NCBI GenBank assembly: GCA_021397845.1
Contig: CM038044.1
Coordinates: 83,647,942 to 83,711,941, forward strand
Origin: Areca catechu
Taxonomy: Eukaryota; Streptophyta; Magnoliopsida; Arecales; Arecaceae
Direction: 5' to 3'
DNA length: 64,000 nt
A program made the position numbers and the translations under genes. The notes under the pieces are model-generated. The model was not told the origin of the DNA. It did no database searches and was given only the letters and a program-made list of their open reading frames with translations. Of the stretch, positions 46,553 to 57,237 are shown in pieces. Each line of letters opens with the position of its first letter. The first letter of the stretch is position 1.

Positions 46553-47059
46553 CTAGTATAACCTAGCTTGACGTATTAATTTCATCTTGGCAAACTTGAA
46601 TTTCCTCTCCTCAGACATGGCATACCACTCAAAGTACTGGTCCATCTCACCCTCCCGATCAGAATACACCTTAAGATTTAAGCTACCATCAAAAGTGGGT
46701 GCATCTAACTTGATGTTCCGAATGAACCTATCATCTCTATCCTCAGGTTCTGGGTCAGGCCTCCTATGATTAGGTTCAGGATCTCGGTATAAAGGTCTTC
46801 TAGGCTCTTGGTGTGGGTGAGGTTGAGGCACATTAAAATCTAGGTCAGGAGTCCAATTCCGATGCCTAGGTTCCTCTAGCACTTGGACTCGATCCCTAAG
46901 CTGGGCAAAATCCTCATGGACTTGTTCTTTAAACTGGGCAACAGTGGCAGTCACATCCTGACTCAGTTTGTTCATACTCTCAGTAAGAGCTCTAACCATG
47001 GCCTCTAAATCAGGTTGGGTTTGACCAGGTTGGTAGGGCACTCCATTCCGGGTAGACAT
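46553..47059 (-). CDS. Element M: gag N-terminus
   Basis: Start ATG at 47059 (MSTRNGVPYQPGQTQ), chosen because E, F and D gag start alike. A Gln-rich helix-prone region (LTESMNKLSQDVTATVAQF) precedes the capsid-type Retrotrans_gag motif (KLDAPTFDGSLNLKVYSD, MDQYFEWYAMSEERKF). It ends at a TAG where the related L gag has Trp (ARIYWD), and the frame continues unchanged into the 830-residue ORF. One base substitution therefore separates the two parts of gag. Confidence 0.85.
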   Translation of the reverse strand: MSTRNGVPYQPGQTQPDLEAMVRALTESMNKLSQDVTATVAQFKEQVHEDFAQLRDRVQVLEEPRHRNWTPDLDFNVPQPHPHQEPRRPLYRDPEPNHRRPDPEPEDRDDRFIRNIKLDAPTFDGSLNLKVYSDREGEMDQYFEWYAMSEERKFKFAKMKLIRQARLY

Positions 47060-47943
47060 GATGCAATCAAGCACACAAAATGAGACTCAACTGAATGACT
47101 ATGGGCTACCTAGACCTAGAGCCCAAACTAGATGCCCAATCAGAGTGGCAAGCTAGCCTGTAGTAACTCAGGACTCAGCCAGGCAGGTGTAAGGGGAGTG
47201 TTAGGTCCCTAATTGCCAATCCTAGACACCAATCAGTGATTGGCCAGGTAGGCGGACCAGCACACAAGCCCTTCGGGACGTAGTCCCTGAATCACCATTT
47301 TAGACACTGAGTACAAAGTACACACAGAGTAACTAGACAAACTGACTCAACACTAGCCTTGACCCGACTTGTTGATGTCCCTAGCCCACTAGGGCAAATT
47401 AGGTCTAATCAATTTTTAGATTAAAGGCTTAGGTTCGAATGAGTGGGTGGTGGTTTTGGGCTAAGGAGAGGTTATCAACTCCTCCCCTTATCTTAGATGC
47501 TCAAATGCCCTTAAGATGAATTAAGAGATGAACACTCAAAAATAATTGGATTGCAGAACACAAAAATAGAGTTGCAGTAATTTAATTCTCAGAAATCTCA
47601 CGGAAACCAATAAATCATAGGAAACTTTTGCAAATTAGTTTCAATTATACTGGTTTCAGAAAAATAAAAATCATCGAATTTGGAGTTACCTGCAGTGAGA
47701 AATAATTCCTACAACAGGATAATTACGGGCTGAAAACACAGCACTTCCCTGTTTACAATTCCTGCTACGAAGTTATAACCCAACGGATCCCCTACACGCC
47801 CTACGAACACCCCGTGGAATGGAAAGAGGAGGTTTGCACCTCGCTTCATTCCTAGGACCGGACGTCCTGGGGAGTCTACTCGAGCAAACAAAGTAAAAAG
47901 AGAGAGACTCAAACAAGCAATCAAAACAGAAACCCTAGACAGG

Positions 47944-47955
47944 GCTCTGATACCA
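47944..47955 (-). other. Primer-binding site of element M
   Basis: Minus strand TGGTATCAGAGC, exact Met-tRNA primer motif, four bases from the LTR. Confidence 0.85.
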
Positions 47956-47959
47956 AAAA

Positions 47960-49563
47960 TGATGCAGAACAAAGAACAAAGAAGCGTATGCGAAAGTAAA
48001 TTTAAGATTAATTCTTTTTTCTTTTTTTTTTTTTTATATTTCAGAAATTGGCCTCGACTCAAAGTAAAGTAAACTAAATTGATGGAAACTAGGTAAGAAT
48101 TGAAAGCACAATTTAGAAGAAGCTAAATTATCATAGTAGTTCAGAAGTAACGGATCGGTGGGGGTTGAGAAACTCCCAGACCTAGGTTTTCGCTCTGAAC
48201 TTTCAACAGGATAGAAATAAAGAGAAGAGATGGTTTACCAGCCAGAGAGTGATCTTCTCAGAATTTGGGTGGAAGAACTCTCTCGAGCAGATTGTTGGAT
48301 CCTCGGATTCGGCTATCTTCGCAATAGATCCTCCAATACTGGTCTTGTGGTTTGGTCGGCTTCTCCTGGACTCAAGATCTGGGAAGAAGAAAAACAAGTG
48401 AGGGATTTAGAGACTCAGGGAAGGATTTACCAGTTCGAAGAACTTGAAGGCTGATGTCGCTGAGATCCGGATTCTCTTGAAGGCTGATTCGACTCCCACT
48501 GAAAGAGCTTTGGATCTGAAGTACCCGGACTGTAGCTGGATGCTGGTGGTTGGCCTGGACTTGGAGAGAGAGGCCGTGGGAGGTGGAATAGGCTAGGGTT
48601 TGGTGGATTGAAGTGGATGGTGGTCAGCTAGGGTTTGGAGTAGAAGTGGCTAACCTAGGGTTTGGGTTTTGGAGATCTCACACCTCCTCAAGGTTCCTGG
48701 AGAACCCAGATTTACTCCCTCACGAAGCTCAAAACCTGGATGCAAGTGCGGAAGAGAGAAAACACAAAGTTTGCTCACAAAAAAATTTGGTTTCATTCAT
48801 CTGATTCCTTTAAACTTACAAGAGGGGTTTAATTTATAGGACTTTACAAGAGAGTAGGGTTTTACATCTTCCCATGTGGGACTAAAGGAGGGGATCTACA
48901 AATCAGGATAATCCATACACATATGGTCGGCCAAGGTACCAAAAAAAATTGATTTGGGTTATAAAAGGAAGGTAGATGGCGCCTCCATGCTTTGGTCTTC
49001 AAGAGAGGATTTCTTTCCTTCCATGGCTCAACTCTTTTGGACTCCTCCTTTTCTTCTTCCCTAAGTCAAGGTCCTTCCCATCTTTGTTTTGGATATTTTT
49101 GGCATGTAGTGGGCACCTCCTTGAAGTTCTCTCCAAGAGAATTTCTTCCCTTTCATAGTTTGGTTCTTTTGGGAAAGTCTTGGGCCACCCCCTTGATTTG
49201 TGGACTCCTGGTGGATTTCTCCTCAACTGGCGCATGAGAGAAGGGAGCTGCTATCTATGGTGTGGAGACCAAAGGCTGCTGGATGTAGATATGGCGCCCC
49301 CTGGACTCAGGCGTATGGCTGGGAGTGTGGCGCCCACTTGCTTGGCCTTGGGAGAAAATGTAACACCCCAGGTTGAAGCCCTAGTCCACTACTGAGTCAA
49401 CATGACTCAACAAAATAAAATGCAGGTAATATAGACTCAAGCTAAAATTGAGTTGATCTAGTCAACTCTTATTACAAACCAAAAACCCTAATTCTTCGAG
49501 CAAGGTTAATCAGAGATCCAGATGGAGCTCTGAAGTCTTCTTCTGAGTCTCGTGCCCGCACCA
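47960..49563 (-). repeat. Element M 5' LTR (1604 bp)
   Basis: TGATGCAGAACAAAG to CCCGCACCA, followed by the TSD copy GGTGG (49564-49568). The leader between here and gag (47060-47943) carries the block 'tagcccactagggcaaatta' shared with H. Confidence 0.9.
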
Positions 49564-49568
49564 GGTGG

Positions 49569-50420
49569 CTTAACTAAGGGGAAGCAGACTAATACTTGGT
49601 TCATATCTAGGGGTACTAATCCTATGGGGTTTGGGTCGATTAAGGGTCATGGGTCCCTTGGGCTCATAGGATGTGGGCTTAGATCTATGGGTTATAGGTT
49701 CCTTGGGGTCATAGGACATGGGCTCAGATCTACAGGTTATGGATCTGGGTTCATAGGATCTTAGTAGGTACTCTTCCCTAAGCTTGCTTTTCATTACTCT
49801 CCATGTAGTTATGGGGGATTCTCTTCTATTTCTATTAATTCTTTCAACCTTATCCCAATAAATTCTAGCTTGGTAAACTAACCCGAGTCTAGCAAACTTA
49901 TACTTCCTTTCTTCTATCATTAGGTCCCTCTCAAAATATTGATCCATACCTTCTTTCCACTCAAGATAATCCTCATGATCAAGATCACCACTAAATGTAG
50001 GTGCTTCTCGCCTAATGTACCTAGTGGCTCTCTTATCCAGGTCTATGAAGTTATAATTGGGTTTCCTTACACTACGATCCCAAATTGGTTCAAGATGTGG
50101 GGCTCTCCTAGGGTTGGGCTCCATGTATGGGTCATGGTGTGGGATTCTCCTAGGGTTGTGCTCCAAGTATGGGTCATAGTATGGGGTTTTCTCTAGGGTT
50201 CCTAACCGATCTCCTACTCGATCGAGCCTATAGGTCATTTGGTCAAGCCCATTGTGAGTTTGGGTATTGGCCTAGGTCAATTGGTCAAGTCTATGTTTTA
50301 TTTGGGTCAGTCGGGCAAGCTGATCAGTAATGGTCCTTAGTAGGATTCCTACGTCAGATTCCATGGTTAGGTTGGGTTAGGTTGAGACTTTTGGTATTGG
50401 GCTTCTAATCTAACAGTCAT
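49569..50420 (-). pseudogene. Element L: gag with capsid domain
   Basis: Start ATG 50420 (MTVRLEAQYQKSQPNP), a frameshift near 50370, then one open frame 50238-49570. It holds NPRRIPHHDPYMEPNPRRAP, a direct repeat of PH-DPY-E-NPRR, then the capsid: REAPTFSGDLDHEDYLEWKE, MDQYFERDLMIEERKYKFA, LVYQARIYWDKVERINRN and ITTWRVMKSKLREEYL. After the capsid, short SYEP/SYDP repeats replace the zinc knuckles. E and F lack this capsid, so L represents an earlier stage of the same loss. Insertion M cuts the frame at 49568. Confidence 0.75.
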
Positions 50421-51675
50421 GCAATCAAACATACAAGGATTATAATGCAACCAAGCACACACAGGTTAATCGTATTAGGGTTTGCTAGACCAAGATTCAA
50501 AGTCGAATGGGTCAACTTAACATACACCCAACTCAACACTTAATCCTTCCACTAGCCAAGTAAGCGGTGGGGTGGTGGTAGGCTCCACCTACTTGTCACA
50601 GGGTCCTAATTAAATAACCACCAGTCTGCTTAGGGCGTTTGCCTCTGGACCTCTAGCCTTAAATACCAGCTTCCAGTAATAAGTGGATGGTTGAGTGCAC
50701 TAGTTTTTCCACTAGACTCGGACCCAACTTGTTGGTGTCCCTAAATTAGTTAGGTTCTTAGTTGATTTTAATTAGTCTTGGGTCGGCATGTAGGTGGTTG
50801 TTTTGGGCCCAGGACAGGTGATGAGATCCTTCATTGATCTGACAGGTAGAGTGCCATTAAGATTAGGTTAATGCAAATGATGCGCACACAATGAAACCCT
50901 AATATAGTCTAAAATTAGAAAAATAATTTTTTTTTCTTTGTTTTATGAGGTGGCTGATCTAATTCCAAGTTAGTTTGGTGAGAAGAAGAAATTTGCTTGG
51001 GTTGTGTGAGGTTTGGTAGTTGATTACATTAGATCAAGTGAAGTATGCAGAAATTACAAAAATTAAAGTTTTTGTGTTCTGATTTGTTATAGATTTTATC
51101 ATGATTTTCAGAGAAAAAAATTGAAAAAAAATTCAAAACAGAAGATTAATTGTAATGTTGATTCCTACCAAATTTCATGCAAAGCAAAAATAGTTTGATG
51201 ATGCAAAGACCTAGGGTTTCGAACTAGATGCCGGAATTTCAGAAAAATAGATTTCTAGTTATGGTTTTCTTGGGATGCAGATTTTAATTTTTTTAGTCTG
51301 TAAAAATTAAAAAAAATGCATAAAAATAGAGGACTCAACAGAGATGACAAGATGCAAATTTCAGACAAAAACAGTATGAAATTAATAGAAAATCAGACCT
51401 ATATTTAGACTACTAGTGCAGGTTCAGCATGCAGAAATTCTTGTTAGGGTTGTTTCCTCATGCGGGTTTTACCCTGTTTTCAGATCAGAAAAATTCCATG
51501 AAAATTACAGAAAACAAAAGATTAAATAGAGATTATATAACATGAAAATCAGAGAAAAAAAAATCTTTTTTATGGGTAAACAGCCCTATGATTTGACTAG
51601 TCATGCAGATTTCAGGATGTAGAAATCTAAACTATGATGCAATAACATGCCCTAATCTTGCTCTGATAACAAAAC

Positions 51676-53332
51676 TGATGAGGGATGGGATTCTAACATG
51701 ATGTAGGATGAGGATGTAGGGGAGGAACATAAAATATGTAGCAAATTAATTTCAAATTTTATTATGATTAAATTCTTGAAACAGGTCAAGACTAGGTTAG
51801 GGTTTTCTAGTAATGGTTAGAATTCTACCCACATGCTAGAACTATCATAGAGACAAAGCAAAATAAAGTATCCCAAGACTAAGAAGCCCTATTAGGTGCA
51901 TGTTCAATCTTAAAAAATAAGACAAAGAAAGGTGGGAAGGGTTAGTGTTACCTAGCAATGATGATCTTGAAGGCGTATAAGGGTTCACTCAGCTTGCATC
52001 AGTGCCTAGATGAAGAAGTCGCTTGCCCATGGATCCACCGGCTTTTTATCAGATCGATTTGGAGGCAAGGTGGACTGCATCTGAGGGTTGCTTCTCCTAA
52101 GGGGTCCTACACATGTCACAGGTTAGGCTCACAGATGATAAAAAAAAATGAAACTGAAAGAAGAGAGAGTGGGGTGATGGAAGGGTTGCTAGGATGGCTG
52201 GCGGCTTGCTTGGGGAAGAGGGCGCCTAGCTTGGAGAGGGGTGCCTGGCTACTAGAGGGGATGCCTGGGATGGAGCTCCTAGCGGCCTAGAGGCTAGGGC
52301 ATGCCTGAAAGAGTGGGGGGAAGGGGCGGCCAAGAGTAGGAGTGCTTTGATGTTGGCGGATTGGTGGGGGGAGAAGAGAGGGTGGTCGCCTAGGGTTTGG
52401 GATGGAGGGCATCTTAGGGTTTAGAGATGGCTAGTGGTCGGCTAGGGTTTTGGAAAAGATGGGGCTACTGAGGGCTAGGGCTTGCACATAAGAAAAAGAA
52501 TAGATTCGGGTCTCACACCCACTCCAATTGGAGGAAAAACACTTACACAAAATAACTTAATTTGTATTCATGAAAAAGATTATGCATGTAAGAGGGGAGG
52601 GGGTGGGTATTTATAGATCCACTTAGGTTACATGACTTGAGGGTCCAGAAACCCTGACTTGAGGGCCATGAAACCCTAGTGGACTAGGTCAACAACAGGC
52701 TTCTTTCTTGTGCTGGTCTACTTGACTTCTTACTGGGCTTGGAAGACATCTCCTTGGACCTGGTTAAAGCCTTGGGGCACCTAACCTTCTTGGACTGGGT
52801 CAAAGCTTTGGAGGGGGTGCCAACATGAATGGGCCTGGGAGGGGTGCCAACTGCTATGGGCCTTGGACTGGGTCGCCTTGGCTAGGGATCTGGGGTGCCC
52901 CTTCTTCATGAGATCTTGTGGAGTTGGGGTGCCATCACTTGAAGCTTGAACAAGGGCACTCTCGTATGGGCTTGGTGGAATGAAAGGGCCCAGGTACTTG
53001 GGCGCCAATGCTGGGGAGGCCTGAGTAGGGCTCCAGGTTCATGGAATCCAGTTCTAATTGGGAAAGGTCCTGGTGAATCTCCTGGTCTGGTGACTCTCCT
53101 CTTGGTTCCTGTCTTGAAAACAAATAAAAGACTCATATTGAACTAAAACAAAGGGACTTCAACTGACTTAGCGAACTCAATCAGCTCACCTTATTACAGG
53201 ACTCAAAATTAGACTTCATTACAAGACTCAATTTACCCTAATGGACTCAACTTATAAATGACTGATTATCCAATACATGAATTAGAAATTGGAACCTTAA
53301 AATCCTGTTCTACTCTTGATGTTCCTACATCA
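51676..53332 (-). repeat. Element L 5' LTR (1657 bp)
   Basis: TGATGAGGGATGG to TTCCTACATCA. Flanked on the left by the primer site (51660-51671, TGTTATCAGAGC on the minus strand) and on the right by GCAAG. Confidence 0.85.
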
Positions 53333-53929
53333 GCAAGTGTCGACACTTCAGGTCATGAGTTGACACTTGGGTCGACACTAGATCAAAAATACTTTCTGAA
53401 ACTCTCTGCAATGCACTAGTGCGTCACATTTCTTCTGGTGAGTTGACACTTGAGTCGACACTTTATCTTCATGAGTCGACACTTGAGAAAAGTCTTGAAT
53501 TGAGCATGTTTTGTGTCATTTTTGTCTCAAACCTTGAGTCGACCCTTGAGTCAACACTTCAGCTTCATGATTTGACACTTCACGCATGCCATCTGAAACT
53601 TCTTCTGTATATCAGCTCAAGCTTCTATGAGTCGACATCTTGAGTCGATACATGACTTCCATGAGTCGACACTTGGCTGAAACATTCTTGAAACTCTGCT
53701 GAAACATTTTTAAATTTAAAATTTGAGTCCTTCAATGTTGTTCTCATATATAAAGGTTCATTTCACTTTAAATTTCATCCATGAAATTGACTTCTTCAAC
53801 AAGATGATAAGCAATTTGAATTTTCATCATATGTGTACCCTATTCTAATAAACCACTTTTAACACACAGTTAGTACCCAAATATATTTAAGTACTTTGTT
53901 AATCATCAAAACCAATATAGGAGCCAACA
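53333..53929 (-). repeat. Element K 3' LTR, inner part, with a GTCGAC array
   Basis: Continues the K LTR from 37530 and ends CCAACA (TGTTGGCTCC on the minus strand). 53338-53675 holds about a dozen copies of a motif near TGAGTCGACACTT, many with the palindrome GTCGAC. Confidence 0.6.
53338..53675. repeat. Array of GAGTCGACACTT-type motifs
   Basis: Exact or one-off copies are seen at about 53338, 53358, 53371, 53441, 53452, 53473, 53540, 53550, 53575, 53629, 53640 and 53663. Several are adjacent ('gagttgacacttgagtcgac'). The array lies in the U3 half of the LTR as read on the minus strand. Confidence 0.75.
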
Positions 53930-55468
53930 ATCTTTCCCTTTTTGATGATGTCAAAATCCTTAAGTATAATATATAAAGTAAGCTCAAAAGAATTGCAACA
54001 GGTATAGAGCATTTTGCTATATGTATCAGAGCTAATGATGATAAGCATTAGAGTTTAAATTTGTAATGATTATTAAGAGTTAAGATTCATTTACAATGTA
54101 TTCTGTATGAGAATGAATTCAATTCATATAGCTTCAATGTCAGAGCTGTAATTACAATGTATCAGAGTAAGATGCTCAAGAGGTGTATTAGAGCTAAAAT
54201 ATATTTGAAAGATGGACACTTCAGTAAAAATAGGTTGAAACATGAAGAGTATCGAGCAAAAGCAATAAAGACAAGCTTTAAGAGTATCAACACTTGAAAG
54301 ACAAATAATGTACAAGAAGAAAGTATCAGAGCAAAATTATTAGCTCATGAAGTGTATTAGAGCATGAAAATAAGGAGTATCAAAGCACATATATATATAT
54401 CAAAGAAATATCAAAACTTAATAACTAGAAATGAGAGCATAAAACTGAATTATATCAGTGCATAGAACCATAGAACAAAAGCTCCCCCTCAATGTATGAT
54501 CTGAAAACAACTTTTAAAACTTACAAGTTTTAGCATTTCAAAAGAAAATTTCAAAAGAATTAGAAATTATAAAGTTTCAAAATTCTCACCCCCTTACTTT
54601 GTGCTCTCTTTTCAAAATATTTCTTCTTCTGCCATTAATTTCTCCCTCTTGTTTTTACTTCATAAATTACTCCATTTCATTACTCTCTCTTTTTTTCATC
54701 ATGGAAAGGGTGCAAAAAAGAATAGAAATAAGATAATGCAGTAATAAAGAGATAAGAGTACTACTTGTTGTAAGAAAAAATACTTTTTATATATAAGATT
54801 TCATATATGTGATACATTTTGATACAAAACTTGATAAATGATTCATAACAAAGCAAAGATACATCAAAATAAAGATACATCAAAATGAATTGCTACTACC
54901 TAGTACACTGACCCTAGGGGGTGCTTTCCTTGTTAGAGGATGACCCGCTCTCCAAGATAATAGGTCCTGTAACCCTAGAGGGATGGGGTCATGGCCACAT
55001 CGATCGGAGATCAGAAAGTCTAGTCCTAACAGGTCTAGGAATGTCATCACAACATCACCATCGGCATCTAGCATTTACTCTCCCTCATACTGGTGTTGAA
55101 GAAGATGTAGTATCAGAGGCAGGAATAGAAGATGTGACAGGGTCAGATGGAGTAGCATCAAAATAGGTTCGAAAGGAAGAATGTGAAAACCAAGGGTGTA
55201 AAACCCTAGCTCCCAAATCAATGATGAAGTATGTAAGATAGGAGATGGAATCACTAGAGTGGGATCTGGTGGATCAGAGTACAAAACAGATGTAGAGATA
55301 TCATGATCGGAAGGAATCATTGGAGTTCTATAAAGAATAGGTGTCTGATGAGGTAGACTGGATAGGGTAGGAGCAGTCTCAAATGTCCTTGTAGCTTGCT
55401 ACCTAGCAACGATGTCTGGATCAGGGTCTGCTATGTAGTTTGCCATATCAAAATCACCAAAAGAATCT
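53930..55468 (-). other. Element K 3' internal region, mostly non-coding
   Basis: AT-rich DNA from 53945 to 54880 has only one short open frame and many 'tatcagagc' phrases on the plus strand. 54880-55468 is less AT rich and on the minus strand reads DSFGDFDMANYIADPDPDIV, then PMIPSDHDISTSVLYSDPPD, then YFDATPSDPVTSSIPASDTT in shifting frames: a Ser/Thr/Pro-rich protein I cannot name. In SIRE-type elements an extra ORF follows pol at this place, so it may be a decayed version. Confidence 0.4.
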
Positions 55469-55861
55469 TGGTGAGGATAGAAGAGCTAAGAAGAGGAAGC
55501 AAACCTTTTCCAATTCAATTTGGATCACTAAAGAGTAAGTCTATGTGTTCTTCACAAAGAACACTCGAGTCCCAGTTATTTTGAGTTGTAATTAGGTCAA
55601 ATTGAGTTGTAATTTGATCAAATTATGTATAATTTGGTCAATTAGGATTGTTGGGTTACCAATTGAGTCCATTGAGTTCATCAATTGGTTTAAGAGTCTT
55701 GTAAATAGCATTAATTTGCTTTGTTTAATGAATTGTCTAGTTTGAGTCCTGTAATTAGTGTTTGAATAAGTTAAGGGGTGTCATAGGTACCCAAGACCCA
55801 AGTCATCATTACCTTGGTAGATCAATTCTAGGTAAAAAAAGGGTTGTCCAAATTTTCATTC

Positions 55862-55903
55862 AGACATTTAGACATTCAGACATTTAGACATCCAGACATC
55901 CAA
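55862..55903 (+). repeat. 8-base tandem repeat AGACATTY in the D LTR
   Basis: Five consecutive units of AGACATTT, AGACATTC or AGACATCC. Confidence 0.75.
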
Positions 55904-56514
55904 GCATTGGGACAACATTCAAAATCCATCTTTATCCAAAAGAGGTGCCACATCCCATTTTTCATCACCTATTTGAGATTTCAAGGAGGTGCTAAATTGA
56001 GAGGAGTAAAGCAGAAGGACTCTGCTTCTTATTTGGTGCCCCCCCCCCCGTCATTTTTGTTGCCCACTCTAGATGACGTCCACCTATGATCTATTCAAAA
56101 ATTAAATGGAAGGAAGAGTCCAAGATAAGTGAAGTTATCTACTACATCTAAATTTTAAATGGAGTCCAAGATAAGTGGAGTTATCTACTACATCTAAATT
56201 TCGAATGGAGTCTTATCCAAGTATCAAGGGAGGATTAAGAAAACCTTTTTCAAATTCAAGTGGAGGGTTCAAATTCAAATGTTTCTTATCCCATGTTGCC
56301 GAATAAGGAGATGAGACGCCAATTGAGAATAAGAAGAAAATTAGCACCAATTGAAGAGGTATTAGCGTCAAGGAAGGATTAGCATGCCATTTGTTTTGCA
56401 CATTTTCTCAAGTTGTCACCCATGTCAATTCAAATTTCAAATTCAAAGAGTGTTTGAATTTAAATGTAATTTAAATTTAAAAGAGTCCTATGATATCTTC
56501 ATGTGTGAAGAACT

Positions 56515-56524
56515 CTATAAATAG
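56515..56524 (+). promoter_or_regulatory. TATA box of element D LTR
   Basis: TATAAATAGG, about 700 bases before the LTR end. Confidence 0.5.
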
Positions 56525-57225
56525 GACCCCATACCCTTTGTAATTATTGATTATTGATTTTTGAAATGAAATGCTATCTTTTTCCACAAAGCTGGGTAGG
56601 CTTAGTGATTTTCTCTGAGGACAGGGAGGTCCTTAAAAGCTCAAGGCAGGGATGTCCTTGAGAGCTGAAGGCGGTGATGTCCTTGAGTGAAGTTTCTGCC
56701 TGATTCGATAATTGCTACTGATCTTATTCTAGCTCTTTGCATCCAACCTTTCATTTTTCCATTTCGAATCTGAATTACATCAATCTTAAGTTCTATTTGC
56801 TGCCTTCTTTGCAGATCCTAGGTGTTTAAGGACCTTAGAGGATAGATCCTTTGCTTCCGAACCAAGATCTGATGGTGGATCTGAAATCTGGAGTCCTGAT
56901 CTTCATCCTACTGCGAAATCTGAGCGACCAAGCAGCAGATCCATCTCGATTCAAAGTGAATCTCTATTGGGGTAAGTAACCAATCCTTTTTTCATTAGAT
57001 TTGGTAATTGAAGCATGGAATAGCCTGATCTAAGTTGGTTTCCTAGCCATCGGGTACTTATTCTTTATAGCTTACAAAGCGAATTGCAGGTAAGTGGTTA
57101 ATTGTCTTCTTTACTCTCTTCAATGTATTATGTTAGTTGCTTTACTATGATAATTGCTCTCTAAATCATCTAGGCTAAAATTAAATCATCCTAAAATGCA
57201 TCGTAACCATTCTGCATCATCTTAT

Positions 57226-57237
57226 TGGTATCAGAGC
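57226..57237 (+). other. Primer-binding site of element D
   Basis: TGGTATCAGAGC, exact Met-tRNA primer motif. A weaker second copy (TGGTATCAAAGC) lies 30 bases on. Confidence 0.8.

Larger units (their letters stand above)
40727..49563 (-). mobile_element. Element M: full-length Ty3/gypsy chromovirus, gag-pol broken
   Basis: 8837 bp with LTRs 40727-42325 and 47960-49563 and target duplication GGTGG at 40722-40726 and 49564-49568. It has a primer site (47944-47955), a leader, gag, protease, RT, RNase H, integrase with GPF motif, chromodomain and polypurine tract, all in the right order. Only three nonsense changes and one single-base frameshift close the polyprotein. The two LTRs differ at few positions, so this is the youngest large insertion in the K/L stack. 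Lineage within the chromoviruses is uncertain; the RT box style resembles Reina/Galadriel. Confidence 0.9.
37531..53332 (-). mobile_element. Element L: non-autonomous gypsy-derived LTR element containing element M
   Basis: LTRs at 37531-39168 and 51676-53332 (TGATGAGGGAT to TTCCTACATCA), with flanks CCAAG (37526-37530) and GCAAG (53333-53337), a duplication with one mismatch. The primer site is at 51660-51671 (one mismatch). The internal region has a gag with a capsid domain (49570-50420), the acidic linker (40242-40607), the region shared with F and E, and an integrase tail remnant. Protease, RT, RNase H and the integrase core are absent. M is inserted inside it, with its own TSD. Confidence 0.85.
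36646..55468 (-). mobile_element. Element K: SIRE/Maximus-like copia, 3' LTR and 3' internal region, split by L
   Basis: K pieces are 36646-37530 and 53338-53929 (one LTR of about 1477 bp) and 53930-55468 (internal). The LTR phrase 'aggcggggtgaattgag' and 'tagtggttcggtgcacac' are typical of SIRE-type LTRs in plants. The minus-strand polypurine tract AAAAAGGGAAAGAT (53931-53944) precedes TGTTGGCTCC. Only the 3' part of the element is here; D cuts it at about 55468. Confidence 0.6.
55469..57219 (+). repeat. Element D 5' LTR (about 1750 bp)
   Basis: The end TTCTGCATCA is six bases before the primer site. A TATA box TATAAATAGG lies at 56515-56524. Inside are an 8-base tandem repeat (55862-55903), a run of C at 56040-56049 and three 'gtccttgagag'-type phrases at 56630-56690. 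Confidence 0.55.

Noticed and set aside
53338..53675. CRISPR-like array
   Set aside because: Repeats are short, imperfect and irregularly spaced, with no unique equal-length spacers, in a plant LTR.
56040..56049. Run of C bases in the D LTR as a regulatory element
   Set aside because: A simple homopolymer, prone to sequencing and replication slippage; no support for a function.
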